Positions 28,348 through 38,065 are shown, numbered from the stretch's first letter. The stretch is DNA of 64,000 nt from Verrucomicrobiales bacterium (GCA_024636835.1 JAGXGH010000028.1:37738-101737), one strand, 5' to 3'. Notes: generated from the sequence alone by a model not told the origin. Made by a program: numbers and translations.

Positions 28348-29331
28348 ATGAAAACCTGGCATTACATCACCGCAGACGGGGGGCAAGCCCAAACCGACGA
28401 AGAGAACCTCAACGACCTCGCTTCAACAGGCACGATCCACCCAAACACTAAAGTCTGGTCTGCGGGAATGGAAAACTGGGCACCGGCATCGACTACCCTA
28501 CCTTCCTTGTTCGCTGGTCCAGGCACCCCGCCTCCAATCGTTACATCCAGCTCTGGACGTCGCTCCCATGAAATCGATTACAAGATCACCGGGGAATCCA
28601 TCCAGATGGTGGAAATCGAACTCGACCCCAGAGAAACTGTCATCGCCGAAGCCGGTGCGATGAACTACATGGAAGACGGTATCGCCTTCGAAACGAAAAT
28701 GGGCGATGGCTCCGAACCGGAAGCCGGCTTCATGGGCAAGCTCGTCTCCATGGGCAAACGCGCGATCACTGGCGAATCGCTCTTCATGACGCATTTCACC
28801 AATGTCGGCAGTGGCAAGAAGCATGTCGCCTTCGCGGCTCCTTATCCCGGAACCATTCTGCCCATTAGCTTAGCGGAATTCAATGGGCAACTCCTCTGCC
28901 AAAAAGACGCATTCCTTTGCGCTGCGCTTGGCACCAAAGTCGGCATCGCCTTCAACAAAAAAATCGGGACCGGTCTCTTCGGTGGTGAAGGTTTCATTCT
29001 CCAAAAACTCGAAGGTGACGGAATGGCATTCCTCCACGCCGGCGGCACCATCATCAGAAAAGAACTCAATGGCGAAAAACTCATGGTCGATACCGGCTGT
29101 CTCGTCGGCCTGACCTCCGGCGTCGACTACAGCATTGAGCGCGCAGGAAACCTTAAATCCATGGTATTCGGCGGCGAGGGGCTTTTCCTTGCGACGCTGC
29201 AGGGCACTGGCTCTGTGTGGCTACAGAGCATGCCATTCGCACGCCTCGCCCAACGCATCACCAGCATGTATTCCTCCAACAAAGGGGAGGGTTCTGCCAT
29301 CGGCGGTCTCGGCAACCTATTCGGGGATTAA
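28348..29331 (+). CDS. GYF_2 domain plus AIM24/TIGR00266 family protein
   Basis: A 327-residue cytoplasmic protein from ATG 28348; the 12 codons upstream in frame show no conservation. The first about 60 residues form a GYF_2-type domain ([12 protein letters not shown], then [17 protein letters not shown]), common in Verrucomicrobiota as a protein-interaction module. The rest is an AIM24/TIGR00266 beta-helix domain (about 85-325): the [22 protein letters not shown] start and Gly-rich turns such as [15 protein letters not shown] are diagnostic. The molecular role of bacterial AIM24 proteins is unknown, though a link to membranes or tryptophan-RNA-binding-like folds has been proposed. It is probably unrelated to the carbohydrate genes around it. 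Confidence 0.85.
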   Translation: MKTWHYITADGGQAQTDEENLNDLASTGTIHPNTKVWSAGMENWAPASTTLPSLFAGPGTPPPIVTSSSGRRSHEIDYKITGESIQMVEIELDPRETVIAEAGAMNYMEDGIAFETKMGDGSEPEAGFMGKLVSMGKRAITGESLFMTHFTNVGSGKKHVAFAAPYPGTILPISLAEFNGQLLCQKDAFLCAALGTKVGIAFNKKIGTGLFGGEGFILQKLEGDGMAFLHAGGTIIRKELNGEKLMVDTGCLVGLTSGVDYSIERAGNLKSMVFGGEGLFLATLQGTGSVWLQSMPFARLAQRITSMYSSNKGEGSAIGGLGNLFGD

Positions 29332-29364
29332 TACCCTATGACTATTGACCCATGTCCATTGACG

Positions 29365-29409
29365 GGCACCGGGCACAACCATTCATTGGTGTTTACCCAG
29401 GTGCCTTTT
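29365..29409 (+). terminator. Possible weak terminator
   Basis: GGCACC (29365-29370) can pair with GGTGCC (29400-29405), followed by TTTT, 34 bases after the AIM24-like gene. The loop is long, so support is modest. Confidence 0.35.
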
Positions 29410-29449
29410 CTAACCTAAACATTGCGAATATAGGTTTCCTGAGGTGTCT

Positions 29450-30826
29450 TTACTTCGCTTCCTGAGCTGGAAATTGGAATACCGGCCAGCCGTTTTTATC
29501 CGAAAGGTTGGGCACGGAAGTTTCAAGCCACCCCATTTTCACATATTTTGGAGAAGCTACACTCTTGGCGCTGACGACGACAGTGTCACCTTCGATACTA
29601 GCCTTGGCAGGAACGAAGGTTTTGTCAGCTCCTGCGATCTCGAAGAAGGAAGGGGCTTGTCCATCATTGGTGGTTAATCCTTCAACGACGTTGGTGAAGG
29701 ATACGATGATCTTGCCTGAGGTGATCTTCGCCGATGCGAATTCCGGGCCGGTGAAAGGAACGTCTTTGCCGTAATCATTCTTCAGTGCGAGGTGAGCCAG
29801 CCTTTCGGCGACGGGTTTTTTGTCCCATGGATGGATATTATTAATCACACCATGAATCGTGTCGTGAATAGGGACGACCCCGCAGTTCTTGATCTCTTTA
29901 GCGGCCTTGTATTGAGATGCCCAAATATTTCTGCAGAGCGTCTCGTCATCGCCCGGCTTCTTTTTGTTGTATTTGTAGGGAGCGATCTGCACTTGATAAA
30001 AAGGAAAATCACCGACCTGAAAGTCTTCTCTCCAACCCGTAATCAACGCATCCATCTTGGTGAAATAGGCTGGGAAGGCATTCCCTCTGTTCGATTCTCC
30101 CTGATACCAGATCGCCCCTTTAATGGCGAACGGGACCAACGGTGCCACCATGCCGTTATAAATGCTGCCGCCTTTTCTCTCGTTACCGAGAAAGTCCTTG
30201 TATGCCTTGTTTGAAATCCACTGGTCGACCGCAGTTCCCCCCCATGAAGTGTCAATGAGTCCGATGGGGATATTCAAATCTTCCTGAAGTTTGGCGCCAA
30301 AGAAGAATCCGACCCCGGAAAACACCATGCAATCTTCCTCAACTTCGGTTGTTGTCCATGTCCCTTCCGTGTCCTCGGCAGGCTCAGACAATTTGATGTG
30401 TTTAGGTATGCGGAACAGACGTAGCTGCTTGTTGTTCTTTTGCGTCTCGTATGCCTCCTTTGGGGCTTTTGTGGATTTTTTCAACGCCCATTCCATGTTC
30501 GATTGCCCGGAGCAAATCCACACATCACCAACAAGGATGTTCTTCAACGTGATCTCGTTGGTGCCCTTAATGGTTAATTCGCGAGGGCTTGCAGATGCCT
30601 CAAGTTTGGTCAACTTCACCGACCACTTGCCGTCCTTTTCGGTTATTGCTGTCTTCGTCTCACCGCCAAAAGACACGCTGACTTTTTCACCAGGATCCGC
30701 CCACCCCCACACAGGTGCCTCGACTCCCCGCTGGATAACCATGTGATCACTAAAGACCGCAGGAAGTTTGACTTCTGCATTCAGTTGCAGCGTACACAGG
30801 GCAAAGAGTAGTGCGAAATATTTCAT
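29450..30826 (-). CDS. Secreted sialate O-acetylesterase family protein
   Basis: A 458-residue secreted SGNH-type esterase with a signal peptide (cut near residue 18). The catalytic Ser motif is CSGQSNMEW (about 107-115), and the late His motif lies in NNIHPWDKKPVAERLA. The family (SASA, PF03629) removes O-acetyl groups from sialic acids or other acetylated carbohydrates such as xylan. The N-terminal beta-domain has the expected FSDHMVIQRG and GWADPGE patterns. It is transcribed leftward on its own at the edge of the carbohydrate block, so it probably deacetylates the same or a related polysaccharide. The substrate is inferred only from family and neighbours. Confidence 0.9.
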   Translation of the reverse strand: MKYFALLFALCTLQLNAEVKLPAVFSDHMVIQRGVEAPVWGWADPGEKVSVSFGGETKTAITEKDGKWSVKLTKLEASASPRELTIKGTNEITLKNILVGDVWICSGQSNMEWALKKSTKAPKEAYETQKNNKQLRLFRIPKHIKLSEPAEDTEGTWTTTEVEEDCMVFSGVGFFFGAKLQEDLNIPIGLIDTSWGGTAVDQWISNKAYKDFLGNERKGGSIYNGMVAPLVPFAIKGAIWYQGESNRGNAFPAYFTKMDALITGWREDFQVGDFPFYQVQIAPYKYNKKKPGDDETLCRNIWASQYKAAKEIKNCGVVPIHDTIHGVINNIHPWDKKPVAERLAHLALKNDYGKDVPFTGPEFASAKITSGKIIVSFTNVVEGLTTNDGQAPSFFEIAGADKTFVPAKASIEGDTVVVSAKSVASPKYVKMGWLETSVPNLSDKNGWPVFQFPAQEAK

Positions 30827-30916
30827 TATTTTGTGTGTGATTGGCAGCTTAAACCAAAGGTTGATAGCTGGGGGTGTAGTTTTGTGACCCTATTCAAATT
30901 TTTGCAATGGAATTAG

Positions 30917-31126
30917 TCACGGCATAGATACATACGGAGCACGCGCGGCATTATTACAGTCAATGATCTTGATATTGATAGGTTTTCGTCCCTGAAGAAG
31001 GGTAAGAACAAATTGGTCTTCAGTCGCACCGCACCTGTGGATTTCGTCAAGGAAGGCTGGAGGTATGCCGGCCCCGAGTATGGCGGCATCACTATCAAGG
31101 AATTCACCCTGACTCCGGTGAAATAA
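30917..31126 (+). pseudogene. Orphan C-terminal coding remnant without a start codon
   Basis: Between the esterase and VIT-domain genes one frame stays open from just after TAG 30914-30916 to TAA 31124-31126, about 69 codons, with no ATG or GTG at its front. Its translation looks protein-like: RGIITVNDLDIDRFSSLKKG, then FSRTAPVDFVKEGWRYAGP and EYGGITIKEFTLTPVK at the end, a pattern of beta strands and turns. It is probably the 3' end of a deleted gene, perhaps the C-terminal beta-sandwich of a secreted enzyme. The family was not recognised. The leftward frames in this interval look like shadows. Confidence 0.5.
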
Positions 31127-31211
31127 CTTCAAAAAACATCCAAGGATTTCCCATCTCGCGTGTTTTATAGATGGAGGATTGTGATCCTTCATCATTCAAA
31201 CACATACGATC

Positions 31212-34200
31212 ATGAAGAAGGGGCCAATCACCATCCTGCTTTCGGCGGCTTTAGGCTGTCTTTTCCTTGCACCGGAATCTGGCGCGCAAACGCGAGATGA
31301 CATCGACTTCATGCCGCCAATTCCGCCGCCGCGCATCGAAGTCCGCAGCAAGGATGTCGGACCGATGCAAACCCGCGAGATGTCTGTGGTCGCCAAGGTC
31401 AATGGGCTCCACGCTACAGTCGAGACAACACTTGTTTTCCACAACCCAAACGCCCGCGATCTTGAAGGCGATCTGATTTTCCCCTTGCCTGACGGCGCGG
31501 CGGTATGTGGCTATGCCTTGGATATCACCGGCGTGCTTGTGGATGGTGTGGTCGTCACCAAGGAGCGTGCCCGTGTTGCCTTCGAGACAGAGACGCGCCG
31601 CAACGTCGACCCAGGACTGGTCGAGCACATACAGGGAAACCTCTACCGCACCCGCATCTACCCACTGCCCGCGAACGGTGAGCGACGCATCCGCTTGACC
31701 TACACCACACCACTGGCCACCGCGCCGAACGGCGATGCCGCCCTGATGCTGCCGATGCCGCGCGAGGAAATTGCCAAGCTAAGTGTGAAAATCGAAGTCG
31801 CCTCACCCGACGGCACTGCGCCGGAAGTCGGTGGACTCGGTGACGCCCGTTTCGAGAAAGCTGAGAAAGTTTGGAAGGTCGAGTCCACAAGCGAGAACTC
31901 CAAGCCCGGCGAAGACGTCCTTGTTGCGCTGCCGAAACTGCCCAACTCGTTCCATCAACTAGAGCGCGACGCCGATGGCACCACGCGTTTCATGATCACT
32001 ACTGTGGCGCCCATCGCGAAACCTAAAGCGAAACGGAAACAGGCTAGGCTGAGACGCATCGACGTGCTCTGGGACGGATCAGGCAGCCGCGCGGGAGCTG
32101 ATCTCACAAAAGAATTCGCGCTCCTCAAAAAGATCAAGGCCACAGCTTACACGCTCACCGTCTTCCGAGACGTGCCGGAAACCACCCGCGAGTTCGCGAC
32201 CGTTGAGGAACTTATCGCCGCCATCAAAGAGGCGCCTTTCGACGGCGGAACCGATATCGCAGCTCTCGCCACCTCTCTACACAAGCGATCAAACCAAAGC
32301 CCAGCGCGGACCCTACTTTTTACCGATGGCTTCGACACCCTGTCCGGAGAAACGCTGGAGTTTGCCGGAAGCACTCCCGTTGCCATCGTCTCGCAGACTG
32401 TTGGCAATCGTGAAGCATTGCGTCAAGCCTGCGCTGGTGCCTTGATCGACTTGCAAACCACCGATCCAGAGACCGCTTGGTCGGAAATTAAAAGCCCATC
32501 CAGTCGGGTGACCGGCGTGAAAGGCACTGGTATCGCGAATGTTCAGGGCATAGGCCAACCAGCCCATGGCCGCATCAGTTTACTCGGTGAACTCACCGGT
32601 GACGAAACCAACATTTGTATTCGTTATGCCGACGGTTCGCAGTCGGAGCCTTTCGTGCTTAGCCAGTCAGATGCGGTTGAAGGCCGCGTCCTCGCCACCG
32701 CTTGGGCCGCCGCCCGCGTCAGCCAGCTCACCCCGCGTGCCGATCAATTTTCAGACGAGTTGCTCGCACTCGGCAGGTCATACGGCCTCGTCAGCCCGGC
32801 CACCTCACTGATTGTTCTGGAAACCCTCGATCAATGGGTGCGCCATGAAATCGAACCCCCAGCCTCCCTGCCTGACATGCGCAGCCAGTGGCAACAGGCA
32901 ATGAAAGCCCGCACCAAGCAAAATAATCCCACGCAACGGCTCGAACAGGTCGTGGCGCTTTGGAAGCAGCGCGTCGAGTGGTGGAAATCCGATTTCTCGA
33001 AAGCCAAGGTGATGCCTCAAGGCAAGGGAAGTCGTGAATCCGCTGACGAACTGCATGAGGAACTGCCACGGCGCAGAGGAGCCGCAGCAGTTCCAATGAG
33101 CGTCGCACCTTCAGATAGAAGCGACAGTGTCGATGCATTTTCTACTGGTGGCGCAGGCAGTGCCGTTGTTATGCCCGAAGTTACTGCAGGTCGCCGCATG
33201 GATAAAGCCAGCGGTGGCAAGCAGACCGCCAGCGCCTCCATCGAAATCAAAGCATGGAGCCCGGACACGCCTTATCTCAAAGCCATCCGCGCCGCTAAGG
33301 ACGGCCTGCGTTACGCTGCCTACCTCGGCGAGCGCGAAAAGTTTGCGCAAAGTCCGGCTTTCTTCCTCGATTGCGCCGGAGTGTTTTACGAGGCCGGCGA
33401 CAAAGCCCTCGCCCGCCGCATTCTGACCAACCTCGCCGAACTCCGCATTGAGGATACAGGTCTACTGCGCGTTCTTGCATGGCGCTTGCAGCAGGCTGGT
33501 GAGCTCGATCCCGCCATTGTTATCCTGCGCCGCGTCACCAAACTTCGCGCGGAAGAACCTCAATCGTTCCGCGACCTTGCCCTTGCCTTGGACGAACGCG
33601 GACGCGCCGCAAAATCCAAAGCCGACCTTGAGGAGGCGATGGAACTTTTTCTCAAAGTTGCTCTAGGCACCTGGAGCCGACATGGCGAAAGTATCCCGAT
33701 CTTTGCGCTGGAGGAAATGAACGCCCTCATTGCATGGGTGAATCGGCAGGAGTGGTCAGATACCAAAAAGCCGGTGATACCCGAGTTCGACAAACGCCTC
33801 AAAGACAACCTCGATACCGACATCCGCATCGTCATGTCATGGGATAGCGACGCCACCGACATGGATCTTCATGTCATAGAACCCGGCGGCGAGGAAGCTT
33901 ATTACAGCCACAACCGCACCGCCCGTGGCGGCTTGGTCTCTCACGATATCACCGACGGCTACGGCCCAGAGGAATACCTCATCCGCAAGGCGCCCACCGG
34001 CGACTACGCAATCAGCACGAATTATTTTGGATCGAGACAACAGACTGTCATCGGGCCTGCCACGGTCACCGCCACTGTCTTCACCAATTGGGGTCGTGCC
34101 AACCAAGAGCGACAGGTTCTCACTATTCGACTCGAAAAGGAGAAAGAGCGCATCGACATCGGCACCATCAACTTCAGCAACGGTGAATCGCAGGCCAAAA

Positions 34201-34394
34201 CGATAAAGCTCGGTATCGGCATGACTCGCAAAGAGGTGATCGAGATCATCGGCAAGCCCTCCGCGAAGGGTGAAAACCCTCTCGTATTCAAGGGTAAAGG
34301 GAGAACGCTGAAAGTCTTCTTTAATGAAAATGACACCCTCATCCGCATCACGGAAACCCTTTCCGGCGGCACCGAGACCATCCTCCTTCAGTGA
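31212..34394 (+). CDS. Secreted VIT/VWA-TPR-DUF2135 protein with BamE-like tail
   Basis: A 1060-residue exported protein (signal to about residue 26). Domains in order: VIT (about 40-175, NPNARDLEGDLIFPLPDGA), a von Willebrand A-like region (about 278-400) with a recognisable MIDAS start DGSGS, a helical TPR-like region (about 686-850), DUF2135 (about 868-990, SWDSDATDMDLHVIEPGGEE) and a final SmpA/BamE-like hairpin domain (about 997-1055, MTRKEVIEIIGKPS). VIT-VWA proteins resemble inter-alpha-trypsin inhibitor heavy chains and are thought to mediate adhesion or assembly at the envelope; no activity can be assigned. The stop codon TGA overlaps a dispersed palindromic repeat and the end of a wrecked toxin gene on the other strand. 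Confidence 0.82.
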   Translation: MKKGPITILLSAALGCLFLAPESGAQTRDDIDFMPPIPPPRIEVRSKDVGPMQTREMSVVAKVNGLHATVETTLVFHNPNARDLEGDLIFPLPDGAAVCGYALDITGVLVDGVVVTKERARVAFETETRRNVDPGLVEHIQGNLYRTRIYPLPANGERRIRLTYTTPLATAPNGDAALMLPMPREEIAKLSVKIEVASPDGTAPEVGGLGDARFEKAEKVWKVESTSENSKPGEDVLVALPKLPNSFHQLERDADGTTRFMITTVAPIAKPKAKRKQARLRRIDVLWDGSGSRAGADLTKEFALLKKIKATAYTLTVFRDVPETTREFATVEELIAAIKEAPFDGGTDIAALATSLHKRSNQSPARTLLFTDGFDTLSGETLEFAGSTPVAIVSQTVGNREALRQACAGALIDLQTTDPETAWSEIKSPSSRVTGVKGTGIANVQGIGQPAHGRISLLGELTGDETNICIRYADGSQSEPFVLSQSDAVEGRVLATAWAAARVSQLTPRADQFSDELLALGRSYGLVSPATSLIVLETLDQWVRHEIEPPASLPDMRSQWQQAMKARTKQNNPTQRLEQVVALWKQRVEWWKSDFSKAKVMPQGKGSRESADELHEELPRRRGAAAVPMSVAPSDRSDSVDAFSTGGAGSAVVMPEVTAGRRMDKASGGKQTASASIEIKAWSPDTPYLKAIRAAKDGLRYAAYLGEREKFAQSPAFFLDCAGVFYEAGDKALARRILTNLAELRIEDTGLLRVLAWRLQQAGELDPAIVILRRVTKLRAEEPQSFRDLALALDERGRAAKSKADLEEAMELFLKVALGTWSRHGESIPIFALEEMNALIAWVNRQEWSDTKKPVIPEFDKRLKDNLDTDIRIVMSWDSDATDMDLHVIEPGGEEAYYSHNRTARGGLVSHDITDGYGPEEYLIRKAPTGDYAISTNYFGSRQQTVIGPATVTATVFTNWGRANQERQVLTIRLEKEKERIDIGTINFSNGESQAKTIKLGIGMTRKEVIEIIGKPSAKGENPLVFKGKGRTLKVFFNENDTLIRITETLSGGTETILLQ

Positions 34395-34624
34395 TACCAA
34401 GATTTGGTAATGAGTTCTGTCCCGGTTTCGCTCCAGCGGAGCAGATGACCAGACTCCTCGGTGCCTTTGATAAGTCCGCGAATAAGATAGTTGGTATCGA
34501 GAAAAATCATCAGTCCCTTTTCCAAAGCCTCCGCAATCACATCCTTCATCTTCCGCCTTTCCTTCGCAGCCCGGATCTTCACCTCCGTAATCAGGTGATC
34601 GGGGAGATCAAGAGTGGTCTTCAT
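34388..34624 (-). pseudogene. Collapsed vapBC locus: antitoxin N-half fused to truncated PIN toxin
   Basis: A 78-codon frame with two recognisable parts. Residues 1-38 (MKTTLDLPDHLITEVKIRAA, then KMKDVIAEALEKGL) are a VapB-type DNA-binding antitoxin start. Residue 39 onward, MIFLDTNYLIRGLIKGTEES, is the start of a VapC PIN-domain RNase toxin with its first catalytic Asp. The VapB tail that would neutralise toxin is missing, and VapC stops after about 40 residues. The last codons, TKSWYH and stop, are encoded by a palindromic repeat (34394-34410). It is therefore a deletion fusion cut off by the repeat, and toxin activity is not expected. The DNA-binding part might still be made. Confidence 0.75.
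34394..34410 (-). repeat. Dispersed palindrome, copy D (core only, reversed)
   Basis: On the minus strand the sequence TTACCAAATCTTGGTAT matches the 17-base head of repeats A-C at 16 of 17 positions. The rest of the repeat is absent. On the plus strand its first base is the last base of the TGA of the VIT gene, and on the minus strand it forms the truncated end of the VapC fragment. Confidence 0.65.
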
Positions 34625-34672
34625 TTAACAAGATTGCCATATTTATGGTTTTATGTCGATATGGCAACTCGC

Positions 34673-35263
34673 CTATGGTTCTGATAGCTTAAATTCTCGG
34701 CGCTCGAGCGTCCGTATCACTTCCGAAATCGCCTCTACTGCGTTTCTAGTAGAGTAATCAGATTCCAAAGGGAGATGGATGAAACCAGCAGGTATTGTGA
34801 TGCCGTTGCGTGCGAGATGATCCAGTGCAACGAAGAACAACTGATTGCAGAGGTATCTCCCGGGATCGTCGGAGAGGGTCACTGGGTGCCCCAGCGAATG
34901 GATACTCGAATGGATCTCACGAAGAGGCAGAGTAGAGGACATTGAGGGAGTGGCACCTTCGCGGATAATTCGCTGCATGTATTGCCGGCCGGAGACGTCA
35001 GGAATGCGGAAATCGAGTTCGTTCCATGCCGTCGTCTCAAGCCGAATCTCCGTGCTGCCTCCCGCCTCACCAAGCATAAGCAGTGCGTCGGGGCGGATCA
35101 GGCTAATGGCTTGCTTCAAGCGTGAGGGAGCAATCACAGCATCGACGGGAAGTGTGCGCGTTCGGATTTTTGGAAACGCTTTTCGAAGTCCCGCCAATGC
35201 CAGGGAGGAGGCGTTTTCCGATCGCTCTCCAAACGGGCCGAATGCGGTGACGAGAATTTTCAT
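34673..35263 (-). CDS. pcp: Pyroglutamyl-peptidase I
   Basis: A 196-residue cytoplasmic cysteine peptidase of family C15 that removes N-terminal pyroglutamate from peptides. The start MKILVTAFGPFG is the family hallmark; the open frame reaches 21 codons further up, but that part is unrelated, so ATG 35263 is used. The catalytic triad is in the expected places: E76 (in EIRLETTAWN), C139 (in PGRYLCNQLFF) and H163 (in GFIHLPLE), a constant five residues before the standard E81/C144/H168 numbering. The family is often about 210 residues, so this copy is slightly short. It stands alone, downstream of the second efflux operon's divergent promoter region. Confidence 0.92.
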   Translation of the reverse strand: MKILVTAFGPFGERSENASSLALAGLRKAFPKIRTRTLPVDAVIAPSRLKQAISLIRPDALLMLGEAGGSTEIRLETTAWNELDFRIPDVSGRQYMQRIIREGATPSMSSTLPLREIHSSIHSLGHPVTLSDDPGRYLCNQLFFVALDHLARNGITIPAGFIHLPLESDYSTRNAVEAISEVIRTLERREFKLSEP

Positions 35264-35405
35264 ACCCGAACTTATAACGCTTCCGCATAAAAACAGGATT
35301 ATTCGCCATACACTCTTGGTGCCCAATCAAGCATCTCCACTATCCAATCTCAAATCATCGAAAACTTTCTGCCCAGAACCGCCACTCGAATCGTAAGTGC
35401 TAGCA

Positions 35406-36818
35406 ATGTTTTTGATTGATCGCATGGAGACTTGTTTGGCGCCGCTGTCGCCAACAAAATGGACGTTCGCGCCATTTTCAATCGCCCGATATCTATCGCG
35501 GCAACTCCTTGCCTTGTTAGTGCCGCTACTTTTGGCTTCCTGTTCTTGGCGAGTCGCGCCGGTCGACGGTCCGGAAATACCCGCCAATTTCTCGACGACC
35601 GGTATGCAGGTTGTTCCTGATCGTTGGTGGCAAAGTTTCGGCGATGCGGATTTGAATCGGATGCAAGAGCAGGCCCTTAGCTCCAACTTTTCTTTGGAGG
35701 TAGTTTGGCAACGTCTGCAACAAGCGGAAGCCATCACTCAGCGCGAACGCTCAGGTCTGTTCCCGGATTTCGATGCACTGCTCGACGGCTCAACGACTGA
35801 TGACGACGGTCAAAGCGTTACCGCCGGCCTTGCCGCCTCCTACGAAATTGATCTATGGGGCCGGATTCGATCGCGAGTCGAGGCAGAACGCTTGCGATCC
35901 AAAGCCAGCCTCGCCGACTATCGGGCAGCCGCTCTGAGCTTGTCCGCGGAAGTCGCACAAACCTGGTATCCATTGGTTGAGGCACGTGCACAACGCGACC
36001 TCATCGATGCTCAAATACAAGCCAACGAAAAAGTCTTGAGCCAACTCAAGGTGCGCCTTAGCCAAGGCCAAGGACGCGCCGTCGACGTCATGCGCCAGGA
36101 ACAACTCATCGCCGCAACCCGCGAGCAAATGGCCATTGTAAAATCTGATATCGGCGTATTGGAGAATCGCTTGGCTGTTCTTCAGGGACTCGCCCCTCAA
36201 ACCGTCATCACTGAAAAACGACGATCTCTTCCAACACTTCCCGCTTTGCCGGCGACAGGTTTACCCCTTGAGTTGATTCAAAGACGCCCCGATCTCATGG
36301 CATCCTTTCACCGGGTGCAAGCAGCCGACGCCGACCTCGCTTCCGCGATCAGTGACCGATTCCCGCGCATCGATCTCACAGCCTTCCTCACAACATCCAG
36401 TCAGCGTGGGTCGAATTTGTTTTCCGATTGGCTGGGTTCCGTTGCAGGAAGCCTTGTCGCACCCATCATCGACGGCGGCCAACGCAAATCCGAAATCCGT
36501 CGACAGCAAGCCGTGCGCAAAGAACTCACCGCAAGCTACGGCCAGGCGGTGCTCGATGCGCTCAGAGAGGTCGAAGACAATCTCGTACAGGAAACCCAAC
36601 AACGCGCACGGATTACTGAGTTGGAGAATCAACTCGGTCATGCTGATCGCAGTTACGAGCAATTGCTGGTCGAGTATTTTAATGGTGTGAGTGACTACAT
36701 CGACGTCCTCACTGCTCTCACAGAACGCCAGCGTCTGGAACGAAACCTACTCACCGCGCGCCGTCAGTTGATCGGTTTTCGCGTCGGCTTGTATCGCTCC
36801 CTGGCCGGCGGATTTTAG
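35406..36818 (+). CDS. Outer membrane efflux channel lipoprotein, NodT/TolC family (second system)
   Basis: About 470 residues; ATG 35406 is used, but GTG 35397 or ATG 35424 are also possible. A lipobox LLASC precedes the mature part, and the two outer-membrane efflux repeats show ASYEIDLWGRIRSRVEAE and LPLELIQRRPDLMAS. It is the first gene of a rightward operon with an adaptor (38 bases later) and RND permease. It is diverged from the NodT gene at 7196, so it is a second system rather than a recent copy. No regulator gene is adjacent. The leader before the lipobox is unusually long (about 40 residues) whichever start is used. Confidence 0.92.
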   Translation: MFLIDRMETCLAPLSPTKWTFAPFSIARYLSRQLLALLVPLLLASCSWRVAPVDGPEIPANFSTTGMQVVPDRWWQSFGDADLNRMQEQALSSNFSLEVVWQRLQQAEAITQRERSGLFPDFDALLDGSTTDDDGQSVTAGLAASYEIDLWGRIRSRVEAERLRSKASLADYRAAALSLSAEVAQTWYPLVEARAQRDLIDAQIQANEKVLSQLKVRLSQGQGRAVDVMRQEQLIAATREQMAIVKSDIGVLENRLAVLQGLAPQTVITEKRRSLPTLPALPATGLPLELIQRRPDLMASFHRVQAADADLASAISDRFPRIDLTAFLTTSSQRGSNLFSDWLGSVAGSLVAPIIDGGQRKSEIRRQQAVRKELTASYGQAVLDALREVEDNLVQETQQRARITELENQLGHADRSYEQLLVEYFNGVSDYIDVLTALTERQRLERNLLTARRQLIGFRVGLYRSLAGGF

Positions 36819-36856
36819 CTTATCCGAAGAAGACACCCAGCAACTGATCAAGATTC

Positions 36857-38065
36857 ATGACTGATTCATCCAACAACGAAAAAGAGGATCCCAAGGCAGG
36901 TAGCGCCAAGGTTACCATCATCGTATGTGTTCTGCTTATCGCCTTGGCGGCCGGCTTGTATGTGGTCATCTTCTCTACAGAACCTGAGGCCGAGCGCTCT
37001 ACCGAAACCCGTGAAACCGCCATGCTGATCGAGGTGGTGGAGGTCGAACTTGGTAATTATCGCCCGCAAATTTCCGCGCTCGGCAGAGTCCATCCGGCAC
37101 GCGAGATTCAATTGAGCCCGCGCGTCAGCGGGGAAGTCATCGAACGCTCACCCAACTTCACCCCTGGCGGATTTATTGCCGCGGGCGAGCCGCTTTTAAA
37201 AGTCGATCCTGCGGACTACGAAAATATCTTGCTCCAGCGACGCAGTGATTTGCATCGCGCAGAGGCAGATTTGAAGATTGAAATGGGGCGCCAACGGGTA
37301 GCCGAATCCGACCTCGAGCTTCTCGATCAAGACATCCCTGTCGATGCCCGCGGCCTTGCCCTAAGACAACCTCAACTCGAAATCGCCAAAGCAGCAGTGG
37401 AAGCTGCAAAGTCAGCCGTCCGTCAGGCCGAGCTCGACTTGCAACGCACTGAAATTTCCGCTCCTTTCGACGTGCAAGTGATAGACCGCCAGATCGATGT
37501 CGGTTCTCAAGTTACTCCCGCAGAAAACCTCGGCCGACTCATTGGCCAGAAGACTTACTGGGTTCTCGCAACGGTGCCCTTATCGACGCTACCATGGATC
37601 GAAATGGGCGTGGAAAACGAAGGCTCGTCCGCTGTCTTAAGGGACCGTAGCGCGTGGCCTGAGGGCATGCAGCGTCACGGCACGGTTGAGCGCTTGATCG
37701 GCACACTCGATCAACAGACACGCCTCGCTCGCTTGCTGATCACCGTGGACGATCCACTGGCACGCCAAGCTGAAAACCAAGGCAAGCCAGCCTTGATTCT
37801 CGATTCAATTATCGAGGCCACCATCACAGGCAAGGAGATCGAAAATGTCGTGCGGCTCGAGCGCGCTTACCTGCGTGAGGACGATACCGCGTGGTTGATG
37901 GACGAGGATCAAAAACTCAAAATCGTGCGGCTCGATATCGTTTTCCGCGACACAAAATTCGCTTATGTAAAAAGCGGTCTCAGTGATGGCGACCGCGTCG
38001 TCATCACCGGCCTTACCACCATTTCTGAAGGCGCTCCTCTACGGACAGAAGGAGGGAAGCAATGA
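36857..38065 (+). CDS. RND efflux periplasmic adaptor subunit (second system)
   Basis: A 402-residue membrane fusion protein anchored by one N-terminal helix (about 15-37, [20 protein letters not shown]) instead of a lipid. The lipoyl half motifs flank a helical hairpin: [20 protein letters not shown] before it and [20 protein letters not shown] after it. The C-terminal beta-barrel domain is present. It joins the NodT channel (upstream, 38 bases) to the RND permease, whose ATG overlaps this gene's TGA by 4 bases (38062-38065), implying coupled translation. Confidence 0.92.
   Translation: MTDSSNNEKEDPKAGSAKVTIIVCVLLIALAAGLYVVIFSTEPEAERSTETRETAMLIEVVEVELGNYRPQISALGRVHPAREIQLSPRVSGEVIERSPNFTPGGFIAAGEPLLKVDPADYENILLQRRSDLHRAEADLKIEMGRQRVAESDLELLDQDIPVDARGLALRQPQLEIAKAAVEAAKSAVRQAELDLQRTEISAPFDVQVIDRQIDVGSQVTPAENLGRLIGQKTYWVLATVPLSTLPWIEMGVENEGSSAVLRDRSAWPEGMQRHGTVERLIGTLDQQTRLARLLITVDDPLARQAENQGKPALILDSIIEATITGKEIENVVRLERAYLREDDTAWLMDEDQKLKIVRLDIVFRDTKFAYVKSGLSDGDRVVITGLTTISEGAPLRTEGGKQ

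Noticed and set aside
30913..31195. Leftward small frames in the spacer before the VIT gene
   Set aside because: They have no coding-like pattern; the plus-strand remnant in the same interval reads as a protein C-terminus.
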